Source: DAIRET01 sp036795455 (GTDB lineage Bacteria > Bacteroidota > Ignavibacteria > Ignavibacteriales > Ignavibacteriaceae). Taken from it: a DNA stretch of 15,776 nt. Numbering within the stretch: the stretch's first letter is position 1; each line of letters begins with the position of its first letter. The notes beneath the pieces were generated by a model. That model did no database searches, was not told the origin of the DNA, and saw only the letters and a program-made list of their open reading frames with translations. Of the stretch, positions 1 to 7,486 are shown one piece after another. The stretch covers positions 1 to 15,776 of the forward strand of contig DAIRET010000058.1 of assembly GCA_036795455.1 (NCBI GenBank), written 5' to 3'. The position numbers and the translations under genes are program-made.

Positions 1-68
1 GCTTCGCCGAACCCGGATGAAGCACCGAGAATTAAAGCCCAGTAGTTTTTATTTTTATTGTAACTCAT
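1..68 (-). CDS. Short-chain dehydrogenase/reductase-like protein, N-terminal 22 residues only
   Basis: The reading frame begins at ATG (68-66) and runs off the left edge without a stop. The visible peptide starts MSYNKNKNYWALILGASSGF and continues GEA. A hydrophobic beta-strand (ALIL) followed by GASSGFG matches the GxxxGxG dinucleotide-binding turn at the N-terminus of classical short-chain dehydrogenases/reductases, so an NAD(P)-dependent oxidoreductase is likely. The substrate cannot be told from 22 residues. The start is supported by a purine-rich AGAGAGGG nine bases upstream and by a sigma70-like promoter at 139-111. The gene lies downstream of dnaE on the same strand, but the promoter suggests separate transcription. 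Other Rossmann proteins remain possible. Confidence 0.6.
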   Translation of the reverse strand, partial: MSYNKNKNYWALILGASSGFGE

Positions 69-77
69 TAATTAAAA

Positions 78-85
78 CCCTCTCT
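78..85 (-). promoter_or_regulatory. Ribosome binding site of the SDR-like gene
   Basis: AGAGAGGG on the minus strand, ending nine bases before the ATG at 68-66. It is one of the few recognisable Shine-Dalgarno-like sequences in the window and fixes the start of the truncated gene. Confidence 0.5.
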
Positions 86-110
86 TACTAAACCAAAATA
101 TTGGGGGTGC

Positions 111-139
111 ATTATACAAAATTGAATTTTCTGATACAA
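111..139 (-). promoter_or_regulatory. Sigma70-like promoter for the SDR-like gene
   Basis: On the minus strand, TTGTAT (139-134) is followed after exactly 17 bases by a perfect TATAAT (116-111). Transcription would start near base 104 and give a leader of about 35 bases before the ATG at 68. It sits between the dnaE stop (174) and the next start. This is motif inspection only; AT-rich DNA gives such matches by chance, but the perfect -10 and ideal spacing are in its favour. Confidence 0.5.
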
Positions 140-173
140 GATATAATTTAATTCAAGAAAAACGTTACTCATT

Positions 174-3100
174 TTACTTTGATATTAATAACAACGATTC
201 TTCACCTAAAAGTTTCTGAAGTTCTTTTAGAAGTGAGTTAGTAATTTTTACCCTATATGGTTTCAGATTGAATATCCTGCACTCAGCACCGTTGTTTATC
301 AGCTCCATAAGAACAGGATAATCACCTTTATTCTTTTCAAGTATGTTCTTTACTTTTATCAGAACGGTATCATCAGAACGGGATGAATCAACTGAAATCT
401 TCAGGAACTTCGTGTATTTTTCTCTTGCCTTATCAATCGGTATAATTTCTTCAACATGAAGTTTAACAGCATCTCCGCTGCTTTCAAGTTTACCGAGAAT
501 CATTACAGGACTTTCAGCTTGAACAAGGTTCCCATATTTTTCATAAGAAGAAGCGAACATTAAGCATTCACACGAACCTGATAGATCATCAAGTGAGAAG
601 AACGCCATTGTCCTCCCGCTTTTATCTATCTTAGTTGTAATATCGGTTATAACACCGCAGGCTTTTACAGTCTCTACATCGTTCATATCTTCTGTTTCCC
701 CCAGATGAATTGTTGCGAAGGAGCGATACTCAAGTTCAAATTTCTTTAAAGGATGGTTGGTAACATAAAAACCGATTACCTCTCTCTCTCTTGCAAGTTT
801 CTCTGTTTCGCTCCAATCTTCAATTATCGGAAGAGGCGGTTCAAGCGAGTTTACTTCTTCATTCACATCACCGAAAAGACTATTTGAGTTTCTTTCTTTA
901 AAGGAATTTATTTTCGAGCCGAAATCGAGAGCGATCTCAACGGCAGCAAACAACTGTGCCCTGTTTTTATTAATTGAATCGAAAGCACCCGCTAAAATCA
1001 AGCCCTCTAACGTACGCTTGTTTACAGTTCGTGTATCAACATTGGAACAGAAATCAAAAATACTTGTAAAGTCCCTACCGAGTTCTTCCTTTTTCTTAAT
1101 CATTTCTTTAATCGCCGGAACACCCACATTTTTTATAGCTGAAAGCCCGAACCGGATCTTCCCCTTTTCAACATCAAACTTAACAGAAGGACGATTAACA
1201 TTTGGCGGAAGAACACTTACTTTCAGCTTCCTGCAGTCTTCAAGGAATTTCGCAACTTTATCTTTATTACCGAATTCGTTTGTTAGGTTGGCTGCTAAAA
1301 ATTCTGCCGGGTAATGTGCCTTAAGATACGCTGTTTGATATGCAACAAATGAATAAGCAACTGCATGGCTTTTATTAAAACCATAATTGGCAAATTTATC
1401 AATTGCTTCAAAAATACTTGTTGCAATACTTTCCGTAATTCCTTTTTCAACAGCACCCGCTACAAACTTAACCATCTGTTGTTTCATTGCAGCGGTATCT
1501 TTCTTTCCCATCGCTCTACGAAGCAGGTCTGCGTCTGCAAGGCTCATTCCCGCTACTTTGTTTGCTATTTGAATTACCTGCTCCTGGTAAACAATAATTC
1601 CGTATGTTTCCTTCAAAATCGTTTCAAGTACGGGGTGAAGGTAATCCGGTTTTTTCCTTCCGAATTTTCTATCGATATAATCGTTAATAAAATCCATAGG
1701 ACCGGGACGATAAAGGGCATTCATCGCTGCAAGGTCGTTTATTGAAGCAGGATGAAGTTTCTTCAGGTACTCCCGCATCGGCGGAGATTCAAACTGAAAT
1801 ATACCTGTCGTTTGTCCTTTACAAAATATCTGGTAAGATTTTTTATCATCCAGCGGGATAGCATCAATATCAATTTCTTTATTGTAATTTTTCTTTATTA
1901 AACGAAGTGTATCTTTTATGATCGTAAGCGTCCTTAAACCGAGGAAGTCCATCTTTAATAGACCGAAATCTTCCAGTTCTTTCATATTGAACTGCGTTAC
2001 GATTTCATCCTGGTTACCGGGACAAGCAAGCGGTACAAAATTACTTACATCAGCTGGAGCAATAACAACACCGGCAGCATGTTTGGAGGCATTTCTATTC
2101 ATACCTTCAAGCACTTTAGCGTATTTAATAAGATTCAGAATCTGCGGGTCTTTTGAAGATTTTATCCACTTTAGTTCAGGAACTTCCTTTATTGACTCGT
2201 CAATAGTATATACTTTTCCGAATTTGCTCGGAATGTGTTTGGTGATGTTGTTCACCGTAGGAATGGGAATTTTCAATACACGCGCAACATCCCTAAGAAC
2301 AGCTTTTGAAGATAATCTATTGAATGTGATAATCTGGCTGACGCACTCCGAGCCGTATTTCTGCTTTACATATTCAATTACATCACCGCGTCTATCATCT
2401 GCAAAATCAACGTCGATATCAGGCATTGAATTTCTTGCCGGGTTTAAAAATCTTTCGAACAGTAAATCATACTTCAACGGGTCGATATTTGTAATTCCTA
2501 AAGTATAAGCCACAAGACTTCCGGCAGCACTTCCTCTACCCGGTCCCACAAAAACAGACATTTTTTTTGCAGCATTAATAAAATCCTGTACTATCAAAAA
2601 ATAACCGGAAAATCCCATTTGCTTTATTGTTTGAAGTTCAAAAACCAGCCTATCTTCAATACCGGGAGTTATCTCTTCAAATTTATTTTTTAATCCCTCT
2701 CTTGCAAGTAATTCCAGGTAATCATCAAGAGTTTTAGCGGGTGAATCTTCAGGTATCGGGAATACCGGGAAATGGTTTTCGAGTGAATCGAATTCCAAAC
2801 TTATTTTCTCTGTAATTTCACGGGTTGTTTTTATAGCTTCAGGGAACTCCTTAAAAGCTGCTTTCATTTCATCTTGGGACTTAAAATAGATTTGATCAGT
2901 CCCGTACCGTAACTTGTTATAATCTACTTCACCGGTTTTATCGCCGAGTAAAAGAAGTATATTATGAGCAACCGCATCTTCTTTGTTAATGTAATGACAA
3001 TCATTTGTACCGACAATTTTTAGATTTAGTTCTTCGGCAAGTTTCGGCATCAGTTCGAGAACCGGTTTTTCTTCATCAAGATAGTGGTTTTGAATTTCGA

Positions 3101-3638
3101 GATAAAAATCTTCCCCGAAAATATTTTTATAAATTTCAGCAACTTCTTTTGCTTTGTCGTAGTCCCGTTCTTTCAAATGAACCGAAACAACCCCTCCAAT
3201 ACATGCGGAAGTACATATTAATCCATCACTGTATTTTTTAAGCACTTCAAGATCAATACGGGGACGATAATAGAAACCTTCAAGAAACCCGATACTCGAA
3301 AGTTTTACAAGATTTTGAAATCCTTTAAAATTCTTTGCAAGCAGAATCAGATGGTCGTAATGTTTTTTCTTCCTTTTCCCGGTTATGTCTTCAATTTTCT
3401 TTCGGTCGGTTCGGCTTCCTTCTTTAACGATGTAAGCCTCCATACCGATAATCGGTTTAATGCTTGCTTTTTTTGCTTTTCTATAAAACTCGGGAATTCC
3501 GTATAAAACTCCGTGGTCAGTAAGTGCAACTGCATCCATATTGTGTTTTTTAGCTGCTGCAATCAAACTGTCAACAGTGCATGCACCGTCCTGTAGGCTG
3601 TAATGAGTGTGATTATGTAAATGTATAAAATCAGACAT
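174..3638 (-). CDS. dnaE: DNA polymerase III subunit alpha (DnaE)
   Basis: Catalytic subunit of the replicative DNA polymerase, about 1154 residues and full length for the family. Counting from MSDFIHLHNH, an N-terminal PHP domain covers about residues 1-280. The palm carries GPGRGSAAGS (365-374), PDIDVDF with D407 and D409, and the third aspartate in KMDFLG (D564). Fingers motifs RPGPMDF and YQEQV follow, then a helix-hairpin-helix region (RFGLSAIKNVG) and a C-terminal OB-fold (GVITDI through LDDLSGSCECLMF). The nine PHP metal ligands known from mycobacterial DnaE1 all appear present: H8, H10, D17, H42, E67, H96, C146, D213 and H215. This suggests intrinsic 3'-5' proofreading. The frame is open further upstream to TTG at 3683, but that extension overlaps a good promoter and the family starts at MSDFIHLHNH, so ATG 3638-3636 is preferred. 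No clear Shine-Dalgarno is present. Confidence 0.98.
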   Translation of the reverse strand: MSDFIHLHNHTHYSLQDGACTVDSLIAAAKKHNMDAVALTDHGVLYGIPEFYRKAKKASIKPIIGMEAYIVKEGSRTDRKKIEDITGKRKKKHYDHLILLAKNFKGFQNLVKLSSIGFLEGFYYRPRIDLEVLKKYSDGLICTSACIGGVVSVHLKERDYDKAKEVAEIYKNIFGEDFYLEIQNHYLDEEKPVLELMPKLAEELNLKIVGTNDCHYINKEDAVAHNILLLLGDKTGEVDYNKLRYGTDQIYFKSQDEMKAAFKEFPEAIKTTREITEKISLEFDSLENHFPVFPIPEDSPAKTLDDYLELLAREGLKNKFEEITPGIEDRLVFELQTIKQMGFSGYFLIVQDFINAAKKMSVFVGPGRGSAAGSLVAYTLGITNIDPLKYDLLFERFLNPARNSMPDIDVDFADDRRGDVIEYVKQKYGSECVSQIITFNRLSSKAVLRDVARVLKIPIPTVNNITKHIPSKFGKVYTIDESIKEVPELKWIKSSKDPQILNLIKYAKVLEGMNRNASKHAAGVVIAPADVSNFVPLACPGNQDEIVTQFNMKELEDFGLLKMDFLGLRTLTIIKDTLRLIKKNYNKEIDIDAIPLDDKKSYQIFCKGQTTGIFQFESPPMREYLKKLHPASINDLAAMNALYRPGPMDFINDYIDRKFGRKKPDYLHPVLETILKETYGIIVYQEQVIQIANKVAGMSLADADLLRRAMGKKDTAAMKQQMVKFVAGAVEKGITESIATSIFEAIDKFANYGFNKSHAVAYSFVAYQTAYLKAHYPAEFLAANLTNEFGNKDKVAKFLEDCRKLKVSVLPPNVNRPSVKFDVEKGKIRFGLSAIKNVGVPAIKEMIKKKEELGRDFTSIFDFCSNVDTRTVNKRTLEGLILAGAFDSINKNRAQLFAAVEIALDFGSKINSFKERNSNSLFGDVNEEVNSLEPPLPIIEDWSETEKLAREREVIGFYVTNHPLKKFELEYRSFATIHLGETEDMNDVETVKACGVITDITTKIDKSGRTMAFFSLDDLSGSCECLMFASSYEKYGNLVQAESPVMILGKLESSGDAVKLHVEEIIPIDKAREKYTKFLKISVDSSRSDDTVLIKVKNILEKNKGDYPVLMELINNGAECRIFNLKPYRVKITNSLLKELQKLLGEESLLLISK

Positions 3639-3654
3639 TCGTTCTATGAAAAGA

Positions 3655-3683
3655 TTTATAAGTGAACTGAAATAAACAATCAA
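3655..3683 (-). promoter_or_regulatory. Sigma70-like promoter for dnaE
   Basis: On the minus strand TTGATT (3683-3678) and TATAAA (3660-3655) are separated by exactly 17 bases. Predicted initiation near base 3648 leaves only about 10 bases before the dnaE ATG (3638), a very short leader that agrees with the lack of a ribosome binding site. The match also argues against the upstream TTG start at 3683, which would lie inside the -35 element. Confidence 0.5.
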
Positions 3684-3714
3684 AGTTTAACAATATTTTG
3701 GGAGAAAAAAAAAG

Positions 3715-3742
3715 TTGACTTTAAAAAAGATTTTTGTATGAA
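3715..3742 (+). promoter_or_regulatory. Candidate sigma70-like promoter for prfC
   Basis: TTGACT (3715-3720), then 16 bases, then TATGAA (3737-3742). The -35 is close to consensus and the -10 is moderate. It would give a leader of roughly 195 bases before prfC that contains the small ORF and hairpin described separately. Confidence 0.35.
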
Positions 3743-3818
3743 GAGGTTCAAAAAAACGCATCACTCCCGAATCTTCTTTTACGCGTTAAAACTTACAATA
3801 CGGGACACAATTTTTTAT

Positions 3819-3826
3819 TATCTTTG
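3819..3826 (+). promoter_or_regulatory. Bacteroidota-type -7 element (TAnnTTTG) upstream of prfC
   Basis: TATCTTTG followed by CAGC matches the TAnnTTTG -7 consensus known for the primary sigma factor of Bacteroidota. No clear TTG/TTTG -33 partner is seen at the expected distance, so it is weaker than the motif alone suggests. If used, the transcript would begin about 110 bases before prfC, at or just before the ATG at 3831. Confidence 0.3.
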
Positions 3827-3830
3827 CAGC

Positions 3831-3869
3831 ATGAAAAAAGTAAAATTTTTAATTTCCACTCCAATTTGA
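3831..3869 (+). CDS. Possible 12-residue leader ORF upstream of prfC
   Basis: ATG at 3831, directly after the TATCTTTGCAGC element, opens a frame reading MKKVKFLISTPI and ending in TGA (3867-3869). It lies 75 bases upstream of prfC and seven bases before a GC-rich inverted repeat. The basic start followed by a hydrophobic run is unremarkable, and no ribosome binding site is visible. It could be a regulatory leader peptide or chance; the short length gives no coding evidence. It is listed because its UGA stop is a release-factor 2 stop and the downstream gene encodes RF3, which recycles class I release factors. Confidence 0.12.
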   Translation: MKKVKFLISTPI

Positions 3870-3875
3870 GCAAAG

Positions 3876-3892
3876 CGGGAAGACTTTTCCCG
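3876..3892 (+). promoter_or_regulatory. GC-rich inverted repeat (hairpin) in the prfC leader
   Basis: CGGGAA (3876-3881) and TTCCCG (3887-3892) form a perfect six-base-pair stem with loop GACTT, or seven pairs with a G-U closing the loop. No U-tract follows, so it is not a normal intrinsic terminator. Its position between the candidate transcription start and the prfC ATG makes a role in leader structure possible, or it may be a protein-binding site. It could also be a chance palindrome. Confidence 0.3.
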
Positions 3893-3944
3893 GCAGCCTA
3901 TTTAACCGATAGAAAATTAAACGAAGGATAATACCCGGATAGTA

Positions 3945-5555
3945 ATGAGTTTTGTAGAAGAAATAAATAAAAGAAAAACATTTGCAATTATAAGCCACCC
4001 CGATGCTGGAAAAACGACATTAACGGAAAAGCTTTTATTGTACAGCGGTGCTATTCAAATTGCAGGCGCGGTAAAATCGAATAAAATAAAGAAAACGGCA
4101 GCATCGGATTTTCTTGAAATTGAAAAACAACGAGGTATCTCGGTTGCCACCTCTGTTCTTTCTTTTGAATACAATAATTTCAAAGTCAATCTTCTTGATA
4201 CACCGGGACATAAAGACTTTGCTGAAGACACATACCGTACATTGACTGCGGTTGACAGTGTTATTCTTGTTGTTGATTGTGTTAAAGGTGTTGAAGAGCA
4301 AACCGAAAAACTTATGAGTGTTTGCCGTATGAGAAATACACCGGTTATCGTATTTATAAACAAACTTGATAGAGAAGGGAAAGACCCGGTTGAACTGCTT
4401 GATGAAATCGAATCCAAACTTTCTATTAAAGTTCGCCCTTTAACTTACCCGCTCGGTATGGGATTTCAATTCCGTGGTGTGTATAATATTTATAAAAACA
4501 ACTTCGCCTTTTACAATTCAAACAAAACCAGAATTGAAGAAGATATAAAAGTCTTTAACGGGCTTGAGGATGCCGAACTGGATAAGACATTCGGAAGTGA
4601 TGCAGAAAAACTAAGACACGACATCCAGTTGATTGATGGAATTTATGATGATTTTAACATTGAGAAATATTTATCGGGAGCCCTTGCCCCGGTATTCTTC
4701 GGTAGTGCGTTAAATAACTTCGGAGTAAAAGAGCTTCTTGATACTTTTGTTGAGATTGCCCCTTCACCTACCAAACGGGAAACAACAAACGGGTTTGTTG
4801 CTCCAACCGATTCAAATTTCAGCGGATTTATTTTTAAAATCCATGCGAACTTGGACCCGAAGCACAGGGATAGAATTGCATTCCTCCGGGTTTGTTCGGG
4901 CAAGTTTGAAAGGAATAAGTTTTACCATCACGTTCGGTTGAACAGGGAAATCAAGTTCGCCAACCCGGCTTCCTTTATGGCTCAAAGTAAAACTCTTGTT
5001 GAAGAAGCTTTCCCCGGCGATGTAATTGGTTTGTATGATTCAGGTACATTTAAAATAGGTGATACTTTAACCGAAGGAGAATCAATGATGTTCAAAGGAA
5101 TTCCAAGGTTCTCTCCCGAAATTTTTAGAATCGTAATTAACAATGACCCGTTTAAATCGAAGCAGTTTGAAAAAGGAATCCGTTATTTGACCGATGAAGG
5201 ATTAGCGCAGTTGTTCGTTCAAAGTTCAACCAATAAAAAAGTTATTGGCGTTGTCGGTGAACTGCAATTTGACGTTCTAAAATATAGGCTCCTTCACGAG
5301 TACGGTGCAAGCGTACAGTTTATTTCAATGCCGGCATATAAAGCATTCTGGCTGGTTTATAAATCGGTTGAAGATATTGATGAACTTTTACGAATCCGCT
5401 CAAATTATCTTTATACCGATAAAAACGACCAAACTGTCTATATAGCAGAATCTGAATTTGCTCTTTCAATTGCAAAAGAGAAAAATAAGAACGTACAGTT
5501 CCTCTCTGCAATAGAGCACAACGACCAAACTTTATCTCTGGAGAATGTTGCTTAA
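3945..5555 (+). CDS. prfC: Peptide chain release factor 3 (RF3)
   Basis: Translational GTPase that removes RF1 or RF2 from the ribosome after peptide release; cytoplasmic. At 536 residues it is close to the usual 525-530. The G domain carries the P-loop SHPDAGKTT (17-25), the switch region EIEKQRGISVATSV, DTPGHKDF (85-92), NKLD (139-142) and GSALNNFGV as the G5 region. KQRGISVATSV and the insert that follows NKLDREGKDP distinguish RF3 from EF-G and TypA. Domain II and the RF3 C-terminal domain follow, including GVVGELQFDVLKYRL. Start ATG 3945 gives MSFVEEINKRKTFAIISHPD, matching the family N-terminus; no strong Shine-Dalgarno is seen. It is divergent from dnaE, and a glycosyltransferase follows after 27 bases on the same strand, so the two are probably cotranscribed. 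Confidence 0.97.
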   Translation: MSFVEEINKRKTFAIISHPDAGKTTLTEKLLLYSGAIQIAGAVKSNKIKKTAASDFLEIEKQRGISVATSVLSFEYNNFKVNLLDTPGHKDFAEDTYRTLTAVDSVILVVDCVKGVEEQTEKLMSVCRMRNTPVIVFINKLDREGKDPVELLDEIESKLSIKVRPLTYPLGMGFQFRGVYNIYKNNFAFYNSNKTRIEEDIKVFNGLEDAELDKTFGSDAEKLRHDIQLIDGIYDDFNIEKYLSGALAPVFFGSALNNFGVKELLDTFVEIAPSPTKRETTNGFVAPTDSNFSGFIFKIHANLDPKHRDRIAFLRVCSGKFERNKFYHHVRLNREIKFANPASFMAQSKTLVEEAFPGDVIGLYDSGTFKIGDTLTEGESMMFKGIPRFSPEIFRIVINNDPFKSKQFEKGIRYLTDEGLAQLFVQSSTNKKVIGVVGELQFDVLKYRLLHEYGASVQFISMPAYKAFWLVYKSVEDIDELLRIRSNYLYTDKNDQTVYIAESEFALSIAKEKNKNVQFLSAIEHNDQTLSLENVA

Positions 5556-5571
5556 AATCTCATATTATAAA

Positions 5572-5576
5572 AAAGG
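5572..5576 (+). promoter_or_regulatory. Ribosome binding site of the first family 9 glycosyltransferase
   Basis: AAAGG with six bases to the ATG at 5583. It lies in the 27-base gap after the prfC stop. Confidence 0.4.
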
Positions 5577-5582
5577 TTTTTT

Positions 5583-6674
5583 ATGAGAATAACTGAAAGA
5601 CTTTTGTATTCATTATTGAAACTGTTTTTAGGTGTTAAAGAAACACCGGGGACAAAATTGGGTTCTTCCATAAAAAAAATAATTGTAATCAGGCAGCATA
5701 ACCAACTCGGTGATTTAATTGTAGCTACTCCGTTATTCAGAGCGTTGAAAGAAAATTTTCCCGGTTCCGTAATAACCGCAATTGTAAGCCCTCAAAATAA
5801 AAAAGCACTTGAAAGAAATCCTTTTATACATGAGCTTTTTGTTTTCGACAAAAAGAGATTAGTTGAATGGAAGTATTGCCGTAGCTTGTTTTCTGTATTG
5901 CGTAAAGAATATGATTTAGCAATTGTTCCTTCAATTACATCTCTCTCTTTTACAAGCAATCTGCTTGCAAGATTGGCTAAATCCAGTATCAGGGTAGGAC
6001 CTGCTTCGTTGAACGGTGAAATCAATCATGCATCTTTTCTATTTAATAAAAGAGTACCGCTTGACTGGAGACAGAAAGAAGATACTCACGCTGCAAGACG
6101 AAATCTTGATATAATCGAACCGTTCGGCATTTCTACAGAAATTCTAAAGCCGATTATTTTTTTCAACGAGGATGAGAAATCGGAAGCGAAGAATATTATT
6201 AATCATATTCAGGGAGAAGCTAATGCTCCGGTAATCGGGCTTCATGTTGGAGCCGGTAAAATTCAAAACCGCTGGCATTATGATAATTTTGCCGGGTTGA
6301 TATTACTTCTTCACAAAAAGTATAATCCGAAATTTTATTTGAGCCGCGGGGGAAAGGATGATGATGAGATTATAAATCTTATCAAACGAAAATGTGAAAT
6401 GGAATTCAGTGTTTTCGATAAATCGGGAATGTCTTTACTTGCCGCTTTAATCGAGCAATCGGATTTATTTATCACAAATGATACAGGACCGATGCACGCT
6501 GCAGCTTCTACCGATACTCCAACTATATCTTTATTCGGACCGACAAATCCTAAAATGTGGGCGCCTTTAGGTAAGAACAAGTTTTACTTACATAAAGGGG
6601 AAGACATCAACCTGATAGAGATAAAAGATGTTTTACAATTATCCGAACAGGTTCTATCAAAACCCAGCACTTAA
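5583..6674 (+). CDS. Glycosyltransferase family 9 (heptosyltransferase-like) protein
   Basis: A 363-residue GT-B fold enzyme of the ADP-heptose:LPS heptosyltransferase family, expected to add a sugar to LPS core or another surface glycan at the cytoplasmic face of the inner membrane. After a short N-terminal extension, residues 32-60 read KKIIVIRQHNQLGDLIVATP and on to LFRALKENFP. D44 in QLGD aligns with the aspartate proposed as catalytic base in WaaC. The second domain has GLHVGAGKIQNRWHYDNF (219-236), the donor-site loop TNDTGPMHAAAS (298-309) and FGPTNPKMWAPLG. The exact donor and acceptor cannot be told from sequence. It follows prfC by 27 bases, an unusual partner, and its TAA stop overlaps the stop of convergent cdsA. 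A second GT9 gene (9612-10673) is only distantly similar. Confidence 0.9.
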   Translation: MRITERLLYSLLKLFLGVKETPGTKLGSSIKKIIVIRQHNQLGDLIVATPLFRALKENFPGSVITAIVSPQNKKALERNPFIHELFVFDKKRLVEWKYCRSLFSVLRKEYDLAIVPSITSLSFTSNLLARLAKSSIRVGPASLNGEINHASFLFNKRVPLDWRQKEDTHAARRNLDIIEPFGISTEILKPIIFFNEDEKSEAKNIINHIQGEANAPVIGLHVGAGKIQNRWHYDNFAGLILLLHKKYNPKFYLSRGGKDDDEIINLIKRKCEMEFSVFDKSGMSLLAALIEQSDLFITNDTGPMHAAASTDTPTISLFGPTNPKMWAPLGKNKFYLHKGEDINLIEIKDVLQLSEQVLSKPST

Positions 6675-6693
6675 AAAGTAAAAAGTTTTAAGT
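6669..6693. terminator. AT-only inverted repeat at the convergent gene ends
   Basis: ACTTAAAA (6669-6676) and TTTTAAGT (6686-6693) form an eight-pair stem around a nine-base loop, at the junction where the GT9 and cdsA stop codons overlap. The symmetry would suit a bidirectional terminator, but the stem has only one G-C pair and no GC clamp, so the call is weak. Confidence 0.2.
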
Positions 6694-7486
6694 AAAGATA
6701 AACAGCCGGGGAAGCAACAATAAGCGAATCAAACCTATCGAAAATTCCACCGTGACCGGGGATTAAATTTGAAGAATCTTTTACACCCGCATCCCTTTTA
6801 ATCAGTGATTCGGTAAGGTCTCCGAGCTGCCCGATAGTTCCGATTATTATTCCGATAGCTGCCGAATCTATCCATGTAAGAAAATCAAGTAAAATATATT
6901 TTGCAGCCAGCATAGCAATTACCGAAAAGACAAAACCGAATATTGCCCCTTCCCAGCTTTTATTAGGACTAACACGTGGAAATAGTTTATGTTTTCCAAG
7001 GTTTACACCGCCGAAAAATGCTGCTGAATCGCATACCCAAATTGTTACAAAAATCGAGATAATCAACCATGCGCCGTAATCATAGTTATAGCTTAAGATT
7101 TCCCGTAACTCAAGTATACTGCTTGAGAAGAGACCTATGTAAAATATTCCTAAAAAAGTAACACCAATGTTGAAGATTGAAGAGCCTTTGTTTCTGAAAA
7201 GTTCAATTAATACTATCAGCATCGTAATTATTAAAATCAGCGTAAAGTAGTCCACATAGTGAAAATAAGAGTTTAGCAATAGTGCCATCACGGCAAGAAT
7301 ACCCGGCATTACGAGAGGCGAGGCATCTTTCTTTTGAGCCAATTTTGTATACTCGAAAAAAGAGACAATTCCTATAAACGAAATAAAAACTAAAAATGGA
7401 ATTCTACCGAGATAACACAACAACAATATAACCGGAATAGTAACTACCGATACAATTACTCTTACAGCAGTATTGTTTTTACTCAT
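6671..7486 (-). CDS. cdsA: Phosphatidate cytidylyltransferase (CDP-diacylglycerol synthase)
   Basis: Integral membrane enzyme that makes CDP-diacylglycerol from phosphatidic acid and CTP, the branch point for bacterial phospholipids. The 271 residues are usual for the family. They contain several hydrophobic segments (about 10-25, 29-45, 62-73, 79-97, 107-122, 138-150, 181-200, 207-220). The diagnostic CDP-diglyceride synthetase signature is complete near the C-terminus: S227-LIKRD-AGVKDSSNLIPGHGG-IFD-R251. Conserved CDSAAFFGG (152-160) and SPNKSWEG (173-180) precede it. The start ATG (7486) overlaps the stop of the upstream DUF2007 gene as ATGA, so translation is probably coupled. It is the last gene of the six-gene minus-strand run. 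Confidence 0.96.
   Translation of the reverse strand: MSKNNTAVRVIVSVVTIPVILLLCYLGRIPFLVFISFIGIVSFFEYTKLAQKKDASPLVMPGILAVMALLLNSYFHYVDYFTLILIITMLIVLIELFRNKGSSIFNIGVTFLGIFYIGLFSSSILELREILSYNYDYGAWLIISIFVTIWVCDSAAFFGGVNLGKHKLFPRVSPNKSWEGAIFGFVFSVIAMLAAKYILLDFLTWIDSAAIGIIIGTIGQLGDLTESLIKRDAGVKDSSNLIPGHGGIFDRFDSLIVASPAVYLYLKLFTF

Larger units (their letters stand above)
3639..3944. other. Divergent intergenic region between dnaE and prfC
   Basis: 306 bases with no convincing protein gene. It holds a dnaE promoter near its left end, two alternative plus-strand promoter signals for prfC (3715-3742 and 3819-3826), a possible 12-codon leader ORF (3831-3869) and a GC-rich inverted repeat (3876-3892). 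An A-run around 3705-3713 and T/A-rich stretches separate the two promoter sets. A 65-codon plus-strand frame from TTG 3734 to 3931 is open but lacks a recognisable family or ribosome binding site and is not called. Confidence 0.7.

Noticed and set aside
1918..2508. 196-codon open frame antisense to dnaE
   Set aside because: It lies entirely within the well-supported dnaE coding sequence and its translation resembles no family; a shadow of codon bias on the opposite strand.
3734..3931. 65-codon plus-strand frame from TTG upstream of prfC
   Set aside because: No ribosome binding site, no recognisable family, and it runs through the promoter, small ORF and hairpin region; more likely a chance frame in a leader.
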